A stretch of 64,000 nucleotides of DNA from Grimontia indica (lineage in GTDB: Bacteria; Pseudomonadota; Gammaproteobacteria; Enterobacterales; Vibrionaceae), in assembly GCF_000333895.2 (NCBI RefSeq), contig NZ_ANFM02000035.1:1-64000 (forward strand), in the 5' to 3' direction. The notes beneath the pieces were generated by a model, which saw only the letters and a program-made list of their open reading frames with translations, did no database searches and was not told the origin of the DNA. Position 1 is the first letter of the stretch. Every line of letters begins with the position of its first letter. The position numbers and the translations under genes are program-made. Positions 46,136 to 55,536 of the stretch are shown in pieces.

Positions 46136-46507
46136 ATGATCGACTCGAAAGCACAAGTAGCAAAACGCATTAAAGAAGCACGTGAGTGGAAAGGGATCAC
46201 TCAGGTGAAAATGGCCAAACTACTCGAAGTAGCGCGCCAAACGTATCTGGATATCGAAACGGGCAAAACAGAGCCTCGCGTTCGCATGTTGTCAGAAATT
46301 GCAGAAATCACTGAGCGTCCACTGGTGTGGTTCGTTTATGGTGATGCTGACGTTGAACTGCATGATGTGCAGTACAAACAGGATGTTAACCGCTTGCTGG
46401 AGCATTTTTCCAAGCTGCCGCATGAAGCGCGCACCGCTATCCTGAACCAGAGTGTCAATATGGCATCGTTCCTGGTTAACTACTCGAAATCAGCACAACG
46501 AGGTTAA
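46136..46507 (+). CDS. XRE-family HTH regulator, first of a tandem pair
   Basis: A 123-residue protein with an N-terminal Cro/C1-type helix-turn-helix (AKRIKEAREWKGITQVKMAKLLEVARQTYLDIETGKTEPR in segments, about 9-48) and a C-terminal tail with VNRLLEHFSKLPHEARTAIL. The target is unknown. A GGGAG SD precedes the ATG. The whole length is similar to the protein at 46734-47105: they share REARE..ITQV.MA, VARQTYLDIE and GKTEP, so the pair arose by duplication. There is no toxin-like partner or phage gene nearby. Confidence 0.85.
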   Translation: MIDSKAQVAKRIKEAREWKGITQVKMAKLLEVARQTYLDIETGKTEPRVRMLSEIAEITERPLVWFVYGDADVELHDVQYKQDVNRLLEHFSKLPHEARTAILNQSVNMASFLVNYSKSAQRG

Positions 46508-46519
46508 GCACTTACTTAC

Positions 46520-46550
46520 TTGGCAAGCAGGGTCACGCCTTGCCTGCCAA
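46520..46550. repeat. long hairpin between the two XRE genes
   Basis: The arms 46520-46532 (TTGGCAAGCAGGG) and 46538-46550 (CCTTGCCTGCCAA) pair over 13 positions with one mismatch and one G-U, around a 5-base loop. No T run follows. It could be a transcription roadblock, an mRNA structure or an operator. Confidence 0.6.
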
Positions 46551-46733
46551 AATAGGTATTGCGTATTTTCCTTGTCATCTGGCTTAGGCAACAGTAGCCC
46601 TGATTCACACTTCAACAACGCTTTACATGTGTAGAAAACAACCCTGTGCATAATGCAGGATCTAGCAGTAAAGTGCGTCACTGTGAACAGAGCGAATTAA
46701 CCTGTTCCTTGGCGCCGAGTTGTGGGGCAAGCG

Positions 46734-47105
46734 ATGTTTATTGTCAAAGCTCATGTTGCACAGCGCATTAGGGAAGCGCGGGAGTACCGGGATATCACTC
46801 AGGTGGAAATGGCGCAGCATTTAGATGTTGCCCGTCAAACCTATTTAGATATTGAGTCCGGTAAAACAGAGCCCAAAGTGTCTTCCCTGGCAATCATCGC
46901 TGATGTAACCGGCCGTCCATTAAATTGGTTTTTGTATGGTGAAAGTACGCGAAGTGACATCGCGTTTACGCACAGGGACGATCTGAACTCCCTGTTGGCA
47001 CTATTCAGTCAGTTACCTGAATCAGCACGTAACCTTGTGATGGATCAGGCGTTACTGCTGGCACAGTACATGATCAATATGACAACGCCGGATAAAGACC
47101 GATAA
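46734..47105 (+). CDS. XRE-family HTH regulator, second of a tandem pair
   Basis: About 123 residues, paralogous to the gene at 46136. HTH segment: AQRIREAREYRDITQVEMAQ then DVARQTYLDIESGKTEPKV. C-terminal segment: DDLNSLLALFSQLPESARNLVMDQALLLAQYMI. Starting at 46734 (MFIVKAHVAQRI) makes it the same length as its neighbour; a GTG at 46722 is an alternative. The 226-bp gap with a hairpin suggests separate control. Target unknown. Confidence 0.83.
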   Translation: MFIVKAHVAQRIREAREYRDITQVEMAQHLDVARQTYLDIESGKTEPKVSSLAIIADVTGRPLNWFLYGESTRSDIAFTHRDDLNSLLALFSQLPESARNLVMDQALLLAQYMINMTTPDKDR

Positions 47106-47116
47106 AAAGAAAAAGC

Positions 47117-47144
47117 AAAAAGCCCAGCAATGCTGGGCTTTTTT
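47117..47144. terminator. bidirectional terminator between the XRE gene and ilvA
   Basis: The stem AGCCCAGC / GCTGGGCT has A and T runs on either side and serves both convergent units. Confidence 0.9.
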
Positions 47145-47161
47145 GTCTTTTGGGTTTGTGA

Positions 47162-48718
47162 CTAGGACTTGGCCAGGAAGAATTTATAAGACGGATTTTC
47201 TGTCTCATCTTTCCATGCGTATCCCAGCTCACGCAGGTGCGCGGTAAATGACAGGATGTCTTTATCTTCCAGTTCAAAGCCACACAGCACGCGACCGTAG
47301 TCAGAGCCGTGATTGCGATAGTTGAAGATGCTGATATTCCAATGCGTACCCAAGGTGTGGAGAAAGCGTAGCAGGGCGCCCGGATATTCCGGGAATTCAA
47401 AGCTGTACAGACGCTCTTTCATCGCTTTGGTAGGCCTTCCACCAATCATGTAGCGGATGTGGACCTTCGCCATTTCATCATCAGACAAGTCCTGCACCGG
47501 ATACCCGCCTTTGCGTAGATCGGCAATGATGCCATCGAGCTCTTCCTGGCCATTTTGCAAACGCACACCGACAAAGATATTTGCCAGTGTGTCGTCGCTG
47601 TGACGATAGTTAAACTCTGTCACCGCTCGGCCACCGAGGATTTTGCAAAACTCGAGGAATGCACCTGTACGCTCAGGAATCGTTACCGCCAACAGGCCTT
47701 CGCGCTTTTCACCCAGCTCAGCGCGCTCAGACACATATCTCAGGCTGTGGAAGTTGGTGTTCGCACCGGAAAGTACGGCGGCCATCTTCTTGCCTTTGAG
47801 TTGATGCTGCTCGGTGTATTTCTTGAGACCGGCCAGAGACAAGGCGCCAGCAGGCTCAGAAATCGCGCGAGTGTCTTCGAAAATATCTTTCACCGCTGCA
47901 CAGATTTCATCGCTCGACACCGTGATGATGTCATCCAGGTGCTCCTGACAAAGACGGAAGGTCTCATCACCAATGCGTTTGACCGCCACACCATCTGCGA
48001 AGGTACCCACGTTATCGAGAGTGACCGGCTCACCGGCATCCAGCGCCGCTTTCAGGCAGGCAGAGTCTTCCGCTTCTACGGCAATCAGTTTGACCTGAGG
48101 TAGCAGCTGTTTAACCAGTACAGCAACACCCGCTGCAATACCACCCCCACCGACGGGCAGGAACATATATTCCAGATGGCCGTTCTGCTGCAGCATTTCC
48201 ATGCCCATGGTGCCTTGGCCTGCAATCACTAAAGGATGATCAAAAGGCGGCACAAAGGTGTAGCCATGGGCTTCGGACAGTTCAACCGCTTTGGCTTTGG
48301 CTTCATCGAAGTTGTTGCCATGCAGCACGACGTTGCCACCAAAGCCGCGAACTGATGCCACTTTGATGTCTGGCGTGGTGCGAGGCATCACGATGGTGGC
48401 TTTGATACCCAGCTTATTACCTGAAAGAGCCACACCCTGCGCATGGTTTCCCGCTGATGCAGCGATAACACCGGCTTGTTTTTGCGCTTCGGTCAACTGC
48501 GACATCATGTTGTAGGCGCCGCGTAACTTGAACGAATGCACCGGCTGGCGGTCTTCACGCTTGAGCTGAATGGTATTGCCTAAACGCTGCGAAATACGTG
48601 GCATGTCCTGCAACGGGCTGACAATCGCAGCCTCGTAAACAGGAGCGCGCAAAATATCACGCAGGTATTCAGCGTTGCTGAGCGGTGCGGGTTCACTGTG
48701 TTGGCGGGCCTGACTCAT
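47162..48718 (-). CDS. ilvA: threonine dehydratase (biosynthetic) IlvA
   Basis: A 518-residue PLP enzyme deaminating threonine to 2-oxobutyrate, the first committed step to isoleucine. The catalytic domain has the PLP Lys in HSFKLRGAYNMM (about residue 63) and the Gly-rich phosphate loop PVGGGGIAAGVAV (about 191-203). The C terminus has two ACT-like regulatory domains starting near residues 340 and 435 (each with RPGA/YPGAL-type motifs) for isoleucine inhibition. Length matches E. coli IlvA (514). It is the last gene of ilvGMEDA, 2 bp after ilvD. Confidence 0.98.
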   Translation of the reverse strand: MSQARQHSEPAPLSNAEYLRDILRAPVYEAAIVSPLQDMPRISQRLGNTIQLKREDRQPVHSFKLRGAYNMMSQLTEAQKQAGVIAASAGNHAQGVALSGNKLGIKATIVMPRTTPDIKVASVRGFGGNVVLHGNNFDEAKAKAVELSEAHGYTFVPPFDHPLVIAGQGTMGMEMLQQNGHLEYMFLPVGGGGIAAGVAVLVKQLLPQVKLIAVEAEDSACLKAALDAGEPVTLDNVGTFADGVAVKRIGDETFRLCQEHLDDIITVSSDEICAAVKDIFEDTRAISEPAGALSLAGLKKYTEQHQLKGKKMAAVLSGANTNFHSLRYVSERAELGEKREGLLAVTIPERTGAFLEFCKILGGRAVTEFNYRHSDDTLANIFVGVRLQNGQEELDGIIADLRKGGYPVQDLSDDEMAKVHIRYMIGGRPTKAMKERLYSFEFPEYPGALLRFLHTLGTHWNISIFNYRNHGSDYGRVLCGFELEDKDILSFTAHLRELGYAWKDETENPSYKFFLAKS

Positions 48719-48720
48719 GA

Positions 48721-50562
48721 TTATCCCTCCAGCTTGCTTTTATCGCGCACTGCGCCTTTATCAGCACTGGTTGCCAGGCTGGCATAGGCTTTCAGCGCCA
48801 GTGATACCGTGCGCTCGCGCGATGCTGGTTTCCAGCCTTTCTCTGCCTGAGCTTCACGGCGTGCTGCCAGTTCAGCGTCATCCACTTCCAAAACGATCGA
48901 GCGGTTTGGAATGTCGATGGCAATGATGTCGCCTTGGTTAACCAAAGCAATGGTACCGCCGTTAGCCGCTTCAGGAGAAATATGGCCGATAGACAGACCG
49001 CTGGTACCGCCGGAGAAGCGACCATCGGTGATGAGCGCACACTCTTTACCAAGACCCATGGACTTGAGATAAGTGGTTGGGTAAAGCATTTCCTGCATAC
49101 CTGGGCCACCTTTAGGACCTTCATAGCGGATAACCACGACTTCACCGGCTTTCACTGCACCGCCAAGGATGCCGTTGACTGCATCTTCCTGGCTTTCAAA
49201 CACATGGGCTGGGCCGCGGAAGGTGAGGTTTTCCTCTGCCACACCGGCGGTTTTCACAATACACCCGTCAAGAGCAATGTTACCGCTCAGTACGGCAAGA
49301 CCACCATCCTGGCTATAGGCGTTTTCTTTGGTACGGATACAACCTTCAGTGCGATCGTCATCCAGCGTGTCCCAACGGCAATCCTGTGAGAAGGCTTTGG
49401 TGGTGCGGATGCCAGCAGGGCCTGCGCGGTAGAAGGTTTTTACGTCTTCGTTGTCTGTGACCGTGATGTCGTATTTCGCCAGCGTATCTGCCAGGGTTTC
49501 ACCTAAGACGTTTGGCACGTCAGTTTTCAGAAGACCTGCGCGGTCAAGCTCACCCAGAATACCCATCACGCCACCTGCGCGGTGAACATCTTCCATGTGA
49601 TATTTCTGAGTGGAAGGGGCTACCTTACAAAGGTGCGGAACTTGACGGGAGAGACGGTCGATATCAGACATATCGAAATCGATTTCACCTTCCTGTGCTG
49701 CTGCAAGCAGGTGAAGAATGGTGTTGGTCGAGCCGCCCATGGCGATATCCAGCGCCATGGCATTTTCCAGCGCGGTTTTGCTGGCAATGTTACGCGGCAG
49801 GGTAGATTCGTCATCCTGCTCGTAATAACGCTTGGTCAGCTCAACGATACGCTGGCCAGCAGTAATGAACAGTTTTTCACGGTCTGCATGGGTAGCCAGC
49901 ATAGAGCCGTTACCCGGCTGGCTGAGACCCAGTGCTTCGGTTAGACAGTTCATGGAGTTGGCGGTGAACATACCAGAGCAAGAGCCACAGGTTGGACACG
50001 CAGAACGTTCGATCTGCTCGCTTTGCTCGTCTGAGACATTTGGATCGGCACCCTGGATCATGGCATCCACCAGATCCAGTTTCAGGATCTGATCAGAAAG
50101 CTTGGTTTTACCTGCTTCCATTGGACCACCAGAGACGAAAATCGCTGGGATGTTGAGACGCATTGCTGCCATCAGCATTCCCGGGGTGATTTTGTCACAG
50201 TTGGAGATACACACCATGGCGTCGGCGCAGTGAGCGTTCACCATATACTCCACAGAATCCGCGATGATTTCGCGTGATGGCAGGCTGTAAAGCATACCGC
50301 CGTGACCCATGGCGATGCCGTCATCAACAGCAATGGTGTTGAATTCTTTGGCGATGCCACCAGCGGCTTCGATTTCTTTCGCTACCAGCTGGCCAAGATC
50401 TTTCAGGTGCACGTGACCGGGTACGAACTGGGTGAAGGAGTTCACCACGGCGATGATAGGTTTACCAAAATCTTCATCTTTTACGCCGGTTGCACGCCAA
50501 AGGGCGCGGGCACCCGCCATATTACGGCCATGGGTGGTGGTGGCTGAACGGTACTTAGGCAT
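48721..50562 (-). CDS. ilvD: dihydroxy-acid dehydratase
   Basis: A 613-residue Fe-S dehydratase of valine and isoleucine synthesis. Cluster-binding Cys residues are seen in [13 protein letters not shown] (about 119-131) and [20 protein letters not shown] (about 192-211). [22 protein letters not shown] is the C-terminal signature. Length matches E. coli IlvD (616). It lies between ilvE (22 bp upstream) and ilvA. Confidence 0.98.
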   Translation of the reverse strand: MPKYRSATTTHGRNMAGARALWRATGVKDEDFGKPIIAVVNSFTQFVPGHVHLKDLGQLVAKEIEAAGGIAKEFNTIAVDDGIAMGHGGMLYSLPSREIIADSVEYMVNAHCADAMVCISNCDKITPGMLMAAMRLNIPAIFVSGGPMEAGKTKLSDQILKLDLVDAMIQGADPNVSDEQSEQIERSACPTCGSCSGMFTANSMNCLTEALGLSQPGNGSMLATHADREKLFITAGQRIVELTKRYYEQDDESTLPRNIASKTALENAMALDIAMGGSTNTILHLLAAAQEGEIDFDMSDIDRLSRQVPHLCKVAPSTQKYHMEDVHRAGGVMGILGELDRAGLLKTDVPNVLGETLADTLAKYDITVTDNEDVKTFYRAGPAGIRTTKAFSQDCRWDTLDDDRTEGCIRTKENAYSQDGGLAVLSGNIALDGCIVKTAGVAEENLTFRGPAHVFESQEDAVNGILGGAVKAGEVVVIRYEGPKGGPGMQEMLYPTTYLKSMGLGKECALITDGRFSGGTSGLSIGHISPEAANGGTIALVNQGDIIAIDIPNRSIVLEVDDAELAARREAQAEKGWKPASRERTVSLALKAYASLATSADKGAVRDKSKLEG

Positions 50563-50584
50563 TTCCTTATTCCTCTAAAACTAC

Positions 50585-51520
50585 TTATTTGGCGTCCGGA
50601 GAGACCGGATCCAGCCATCCCCATTTGTCTTCGGTTTGGCCATTAAACAGGCCAAAGAAGGCGGTTTGTACTTTCTCTGTGACTGGGCCGCGTTTGCCTT
50701 CACCCACAGTAATTTGGTCTACACTGCGAACCGGCACGATTTCCGCCGCTGTGCCCGTCATGAATACTTCATCTGCCAGATAGAGGGCTTCGCGCGCGAT
50801 GTTCTCTTCACGCACCTCGTAACCCATGTCTTTGGCGATGGTCATAATGGAATCACGGGTAATGCCCGGAAGGATAGCGCTGGTCGCTGGAGGCGTTGAA
50901 ATCACGCCATTTTTCACCACGAACAAGTTCTCACCGGCACCTTCTGACAGATAGCCATCCACACTCAAGGCAATACCTTCAGCATAGCCGTGGCGACGGG
51001 CTTCACCACCGACCAACAGGCTCGACAGGTAGTTACCACCCGCTTTAGCTGCGGTCGGGATAGTGTTCGGGGCGGCGCGGTTCCAGCTTGAAATCATGGC
51101 ATCGACACCATTAGCCAGCGCATCTTCGCCGAGGTAAGTGCCCCAGTTGAAGGCTGCAATGATGAGATCCATTTTAGTGTCTGGCGGCGGACAAACGCCC
51201 AGACCAACATTTCCGACAAAACCCAGTGGGCGGATGTACGCAGAGTTCAGGTTATTGGCGCGCAGTGTTTCACGGCACGCTTCCATCAACTCATCGACAG
51301 AATACGGGATAGGGAAGCGGTAGATTTTTGCGCTGTCTTTCAGACGTTGCATGTGTTCGCGATGACGAAAGACCACTGGGCCATTCGGGGTGTCGTAGCA
51401 ACGAATCCCTTCAAAAACCGAGGTGCCATAATGCATGGCGTGGGTCAGTACGTGAACTGTGGCATCTTGCCATGGGATCAGTTCGCCGTTTGACCAAATA
51501 TAATCCGCTGTGTTTGCCAT
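50585..51520 (-). CDS. ilvE: branched-chain amino acid aminotransferase
   Basis: A 311-residue fold-type IV PLP aminotransferase for the last step to valine, isoleucine and leucine. HAMHYGTSVFEGIRCYDT (about 27-44) is followed by the PLP Lys in PTAAKAGGNYLSSLL (about 160), then DGYLSEGAGENLFVVKNG and EVFMTGTAAEIVPV. Length matches E. coli IlvE (309). It is 22 bp after ilvM. Confidence 0.98.
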   Translation of the reverse strand: MANTADYIWSNGELIPWQDATVHVLTHAMHYGTSVFEGIRCYDTPNGPVVFRHREHMQRLKDSAKIYRFPIPYSVDELMEACRETLRANNLNSAYIRPLGFVGNVGLGVCPPPDTKMDLIIAAFNWGTYLGEDALANGVDAMISSWNRAAPNTIPTAAKAGGNYLSSLLVGGEARRHGYAEGIALSVDGYLSEGAGENLFVVKNGVISTPPATSAILPGITRDSIMTIAKDMGYEVREENIAREALYLADEVFMTGTAAEIVPVRSVDQITVGEGKRGPVTEKVQTAFFGLFNGQTEDKWGWLDPVSPDAK

Positions 51521-51542
51521 TCTTATTAATCCTTATAACGCA

Positions 51543-51791
51543 TTACTGTTGTTCTAGCGGGAGCAGACGTACGCGTGAGACATCCCATAATTTGTCTAAC
51601 TGGCTCTGAAGATTGGCGATAGGACGATCGCTCTTCACTTGCAGGGTAATTTCAACCGCATTGGCGTCATTGGTATGATGCATGTCGAGGCTCGTCAGGC
51701 GGAATCCACGGTGACGGACAATGCGCAGCAGACGCTCCAGCAATTCTGGCTGGTCGTCAGCATTGATTAGCAGAGTGTGTGATTGGCTCAT
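51543..51791 (-). CDS. ilvM: acetolactate synthase II small subunit
   Basis: An 82-residue regulatory subunit with a single ACT domain ([23 protein letters not shown]). E. coli IlvM has 87 residues. Its ATG overlaps the ilvG stop by 4 bp, indicating translational coupling. Confidence 0.95.
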   Translation of the reverse strand: MSQSHTLLINADDQPELLERLLRIVRHRGFRLTSLDMHHTNDANAVEITLQVKSDRPIANLQSQLDKLWDVSRVRLLPLEQQ

Positions 51792-53434
51792 GTACGCTCC
51801 AACATATCCTGGTTAGCGGCACCGGGTGGAACCAGTGGCCATACGTTCTCTTCCTCTGAGATAGCAACATGCAGCAGGTAGGCTGTGTCACTTGCCAGCA
51901 ATTCCTGCAGGGCAGGGATCACTTCTTCTTTCCGGGTAATGGTTTTGCCTGGAATGTTGAAGGCTGACGCCAATGTCACGAAGTCAGGGTTATCCGACAA
52001 GTTGGTCTCGCTATAGCGCTCTTCGAAGAAAAGCTGTTGCCATTGACGTACCATCCCCAAACGTTGGTTATCCAACAGTACCATTTTTACCGGAATATTG
52101 CGGCGTTTCAGGGTGCCAAGTTCCTGAATGTTCATCATAAATGAACCATCTCCAGAAACTAATACAACTTCATCGTCGGGACGGGCCATTTTGGCACCCA
52201 TGGCGGCAGGTAAGCCGAAGCCCATTGTGCCGAGACCAGCGGAGGTTAACAGGTTTTCTGGGCGACGAGGCTCTACGTGCTGCGCCACCCACATTTGGTG
52301 TTGGCCAACATCGGTCGCGACGACGGTGGAATCCGGCATCATGTCAGAGAGCTGTTTAAGGAGCAGCGGCGCAAAAATTGGATCGCCAGGGTGGTCATAA
52401 CGCCATCCGAAGTCCTTTTTCATGGTCTGCACACTGTCTTGCCATGCTTGGATGTCCGAAGGCTCGCCCAACTGCGGCAATACGGTATTTAGCTCACCGC
52501 GAAGTGCGACATTGGCGCGGCGCAGTTTGTGGAATTCCGCGGCATCGATATCAATGTGAACGACTTTGGCGTTCGGCGCGAAGGTATCCAGTTTGCCAGT
52601 GACGCGATCGTCAAAACGCGCACCAATAGCAATCAATAAATCAGACTGCTGCACCGCGAGGTTAGCCGCTTTGGTGCCATGCATACCGAGCATGCCGAGA
52701 TAGTAGGGGTAATCTTTGTCGACCGAGCCAAGCCCTTTCAAGGTGCTGGTGGCTGGGATCTGGCTGTGATTTAAAAACTGGCGAAGGGTGTCTGTCGCAT
52801 GGGCCAGTTGAATGCCGCCACCGACATACACCATTGGCTGCTTAGCTTCTGCGATCAGTGTATTGGCTTCCTGTAACGAAGCTTCCGACACTTCTGGCGC
52901 AGAAGGCTGATTTACAATAGCCGTAAAGGCTTCTTCGATTTGGGCAAGCTGCACGTCTTTGGCGATATCCACCAGCACTGGGCCAGGGCGCCCTTCTTTA
53001 GCAACCACAAAAGCTTCTGCCAATGTGGAAGCGAGTTTTGATGTGTCGGTCACCAGAAAACTGTGTTTGGTGCAGGCAAGGGAAATACCGAGAACATCAA
53101 CTTCCTGAAAGGCATCGGTGCCGATAAGTGGGCTGGCAACCTGACCTGTGATAGCAACGACGGGCACAGAGTCCATCATGGCATCCGCGAGACCCGTGAT
53201 AAGGTTGGTCGCACCAGGACCGGAAGTGGCAAGACACACACCGACGCCGCCGGTGGAGCGTGCGTAGCCGATAGCGGCCATGGCAGCGCCTTGCTCGTGA
53301 CGGCAAAGGACATGATCAACGCCGCCGTCATAAAGGGCATCGTAAACGGGCATGATCGCACCGCCCGGATAACCAAAGATTGTCGTCACCCCTTGCTTTC
53401 GCAAAGCTTCAACTACGAGTTGTGCACCTGTCAT
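51788..53434 (-). CDS. ilvG: acetolactate synthase II large subunit
   Basis: A 548-residue ThDP- and FAD-dependent enzyme forming acetolactate and acetohydroxybutyrate. The N-terminal ThDP-Pyr domain has [15 protein letters not shown] with the catalytic Glu in [17 protein letters not shown] (about 47). The C-terminal ThDP-PP domain has the metal-binding [17 protein letters not shown] and the loop [18 protein letters not shown]. The frame is intact, unlike the frameshifted ilvG of E. coli K-12. It is the first structural gene after ilvL and the attenuator. Confidence 0.98.
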   Translation of the reverse strand: MTGAQLVVEALRKQGVTTIFGYPGGAIMPVYDALYDGGVDHVLCRHEQGAAMAAIGYARSTGGVGVCLATSGPGATNLITGLADAMMDSVPVVAITGQVASPLIGTDAFQEVDVLGISLACTKHSFLVTDTSKLASTLAEAFVVAKEGRPGPVLVDIAKDVQLAQIEEAFTAIVNQPSAPEVSEASLQEANTLIAEAKQPMVYVGGGIQLAHATDTLRQFLNHSQIPATSTLKGLGSVDKDYPYYLGMLGMHGTKAANLAVQQSDLLIAIGARFDDRVTGKLDTFAPNAKVVHIDIDAAEFHKLRRANVALRGELNTVLPQLGEPSDIQAWQDSVQTMKKDFGWRYDHPGDPIFAPLLLKQLSDMMPDSTVVATDVGQHQMWVAQHVEPRRPENLLTSAGLGTMGFGLPAAMGAKMARPDDEVVLVSGDGSFMMNIQELGTLKRRNIPVKMVLLDNQRLGMVRQWQQLFFEERYSETNLSDNPDFVTLASAFNIPGKTITRKEEVIPALQELLASDTAYLLHVAISEEENVWPLVPPGAANQDMLERT

Positions 53435-53540
53435 TGTGGCCTCCTGTTAAATCCCGCCAAGGAGGTTGCTTGCTGTGCTTCCTGAGATGGTCCCATACCG
53501 AGTTTTCCTTTTTGCGTCTTGCAACCGCACGTCCAAATGT

Positions 53541-53576
53541 GAAAAAAGCCCCCGGACCTTTCGATGCGGGGGCTGT
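53541..53576 (-). terminator. ilvGMEDA attenuator
   Basis: On the minus strand an 8-bp GC stem (AGCCCCCG / CGGGGGCT) with a 12-base loop is followed by TTTTTT. It lies between ilvL and ilvG, as in classical branched-chain attenuation. Confidence 0.92.
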
Positions 53577-53591
53577 TGCGATGTTTGTTTG

Positions 53592-53678
53592 CTATGTTCT
53601 AGCCGTCGCTGCCCCTCGCGGTAGTACCACCACGATAATTGAAATAATAATGACTAGGGCGCGAGATAGATGATTCAT
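53592..53678 (-). CDS. ilvL: ilv operon leader peptide IlvL
   Basis: A 28-residue leader peptide. After MNHLSRA comes a control run of branched-chain codons (LVIIISIIVVVL), then PRGAATART and TAG. Ribosome stalling at these Leu, Val and Ile codons would prevent the attenuator hairpin and allow ilvG expression when branched-chain aminoacyl-tRNAs are short. It closely parallels E. coli IlvL (32 residues). Confidence 0.95.
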   Translation of the reverse strand: MNHLSRALVIIISIIVVVLPRGAATART

Positions 53679-53696
53679 TTTGTCTCTTTTAGCGCC

Positions 53697-53726
53697 ATTT
53701 GTTTGGGCGCTGTATGTTTATGTCAA
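53697..53726 (-). promoter_or_regulatory. ilvLGMEDA promoter
   Basis: A perfect TTGACA (53721-53726, minus) lies 18 bp before ACAAAT (53697-53702), just upstream of ilvL. Confidence 0.6.
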
Positions 53727-53890
53727 CGTTTGTTTGCACAGATGTTGTCCGCTCATAGTGGTATCACAGACTTCTGTCGCATGACAAGCAAAAAGTGGCT
53801 CGAATTTCCAATTTCCGCTTCGTAATGCAGTAATACTAATGGTTTATGCAAATAACCTATTGATAGTTAAATAGTTACTGATTACGCCTT

Positions 53891-55417
53891 ATGAATCTTG
53901 CCATTATTCAAAGTCGCGCCTGTGTCGGCGTCGAAGCACCACAAGTGACTGTCGAAGTCCATATCAGCAATGGATTACCTGCGTTTACGTTAGTTGGTCT
54001 TGCGGAAACCACGGTCAAAGAGGCGCGGGACAGGGTGCGCAGCGCCATTGTGAACTCGGGCTATGAATTTCCCGCAAGACGCATCACAGTCAACCTGGCC
54101 CCGGCGGATTTACCCAAAGAAGGTGGTCGGTTTGATTTACCTATCGCGCTCGGCATTTTGGCTGCTTCCGGTCAAATTCCGATGACCAAGCTCGATAGTC
54201 ATGAATTTGCGGGAGAACTGGCTCTCTCTGGTCAGCTGCGCTCGGTAAAAGGGACGTTGCCCGCTGCCGTGGCATGCCGAGAAGCGAAGAGAAGTTTGGT
54301 GGTGCCAGATGAAAATGGCGGACAGGTGGCGTTGGTGGGGCGGGATATTCATGTGTCTGCGCCGGATCTGATTTCTGTTTGTCGCCACTTAAGCGGACAG
54401 GGCAGCCTGATGCTGAAAGAGCCTGAAGATGACGAAGTCACGCCAAATACCGCCGGACGTTGTATGCAGGACATTATCGGCCAGCAACAGGGAAAACGAG
54501 CGCTGGAGATTGCGGCGGCAGGCTCGCACAACTTACTTTTCCTTGGCCCTCCAGGAACCGGAAAAACCATGCTGGCATCACGCATGGCCGATCTGTTGCC
54601 ACCTATGAGTGACAAAGAAGCGCTCGAAACCGCGGCGATCACTTCCCTTACAGAAAAGCCTTTGCACGAAGGTAACTGGCGCAAACGACCTTTTCGTACA
54701 CCACACCATTCCAGTTCAATGGCCGCATTGGTGGGCGGTGGTAGCACCCCGAAACCGGGTGAAATATCGCTGGCACACAATGGCTTACTTTTTCTCGATG
54801 AAATGCCTGAGTTTGAAAGAAAGGTGTTGGATTCACTGCGTGAGCCTCTTGAATCTGGCGAGGTGGTTATTTCCCGTGCCAACGGTAAAACCTGTTTTCC
54901 TGCGCGCTTCCAGCTTATTGGTGCACTCAACCCCAGTCCGACCGGACACTATGAAGGTCAGTTGGCGCGCTCCAATCCACAGGCGACGCTTCGTTATCTA
55001 AATCGTTTATCAGGTCCATTTCTTGATCGCTTTGATCTTTCGATTGAAATCCCCGCACTGCCGCGAGGCACGTTAACGGAAGGTGGCGATCGTGGCGAAC
55101 CGACGGAAGTGATTAAAGCGCGGGTAGAAAGAGCAAGAGCGGTGATGCTCGCACGGTCTGGCAAGGTAAACAGCCTGCTTTCCAGTCGGGAAATTGAAAC
55201 CTACTGTCCGCTCGATAAAGCGGACGCGGATTTTCTGGAAACGGCGCTGCATCGATTAGGGCTGTCCATCCGCGCATATCACCGGATTATCAAAGTGGCA
55301 CGTACCATTGCGGATTTGTCTGGTGAGGCGAATATTCAAAGGGGGCACTTGGCTGAAGCCTTAGGATATCGCTCGATGGACAGGCTCCTAAAGCAGCTGA
55401 CTGCATTGGCAAGTTAA
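53891..55417 (+). CDS. comM: ComM/YifB family AAA+ branch-migration helicase
   Basis: A 508-residue protein of the Mg-chelatase-like AAA+ group. ComM promotes branch migration during integration of transforming DNA in Vibrio and Haemophilus. A ChlI-type N-terminal domain (GLPAFTLVGLAETTVKEARDRVR, about 30-52) precedes Walker A GPPGTGKTMLASRMA (about 219-233), Walker B LLFLDEMPEFE and the sensor region LIGALNPSPTGHY. Length equals E. coli YifB (506). It diverges from ilvL; the 212-bp gap holds the ilv promoter. Confidence 0.94.
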   Translation: MNLAIIQSRACVGVEAPQVTVEVHISNGLPAFTLVGLAETTVKEARDRVRSAIVNSGYEFPARRITVNLAPADLPKEGGRFDLPIALGILAASGQIPMTKLDSHEFAGELALSGQLRSVKGTLPAAVACREAKRSLVVPDENGGQVALVGRDIHVSAPDLISVCRHLSGQGSLMLKEPEDDEVTPNTAGRCMQDIIGQQQGKRALEIAAAGSHNLLFLGPPGTGKTMLASRMADLLPPMSDKEALETAAITSLTEKPLHEGNWRKRPFRTPHHSSSMAALVGGGSTPKPGEISLAHNGLLFLDEMPEFERKVLDSLREPLESGEVVISRANGKTCFPARFQLIGALNPSPTGHYEGQLARSNPQATLRYLNRLSGPFLDRFDLSIEIPALPRGTLTEGGDRGEPTEVIKARVERARAVMLARSGKVNSLLSSREIETYCPLDKADADFLETALHRLGLSIRAYHRIIKVARTIADLSGEANIQRGHLAEALGYRSMDRLLKQLTALAS

Positions 55418-55536
55418 TGCCTTCAAGGCACGCGCAGACTGATGTGACCACTTTTAACTGAATGGTGTTTTTTATTTCTGCGTCGTATTATGACCCTTGG
55501 ATGACAACTCAGTGAATAGACCGCGAGACTGATACC

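Noticed and set aside
51788-53434. Frameshift in ilvG as in E. coli K-12
   Set aside because: The 548-codon frame is complete with both ThDP domains.
54349-54930. 193-codon minus-strand frame inside comM
   Set aside because: It is antisense to a conserved AAA+ gene, has no SD or known domain, and is typical of shadow frames in GC-rich coding DNA.
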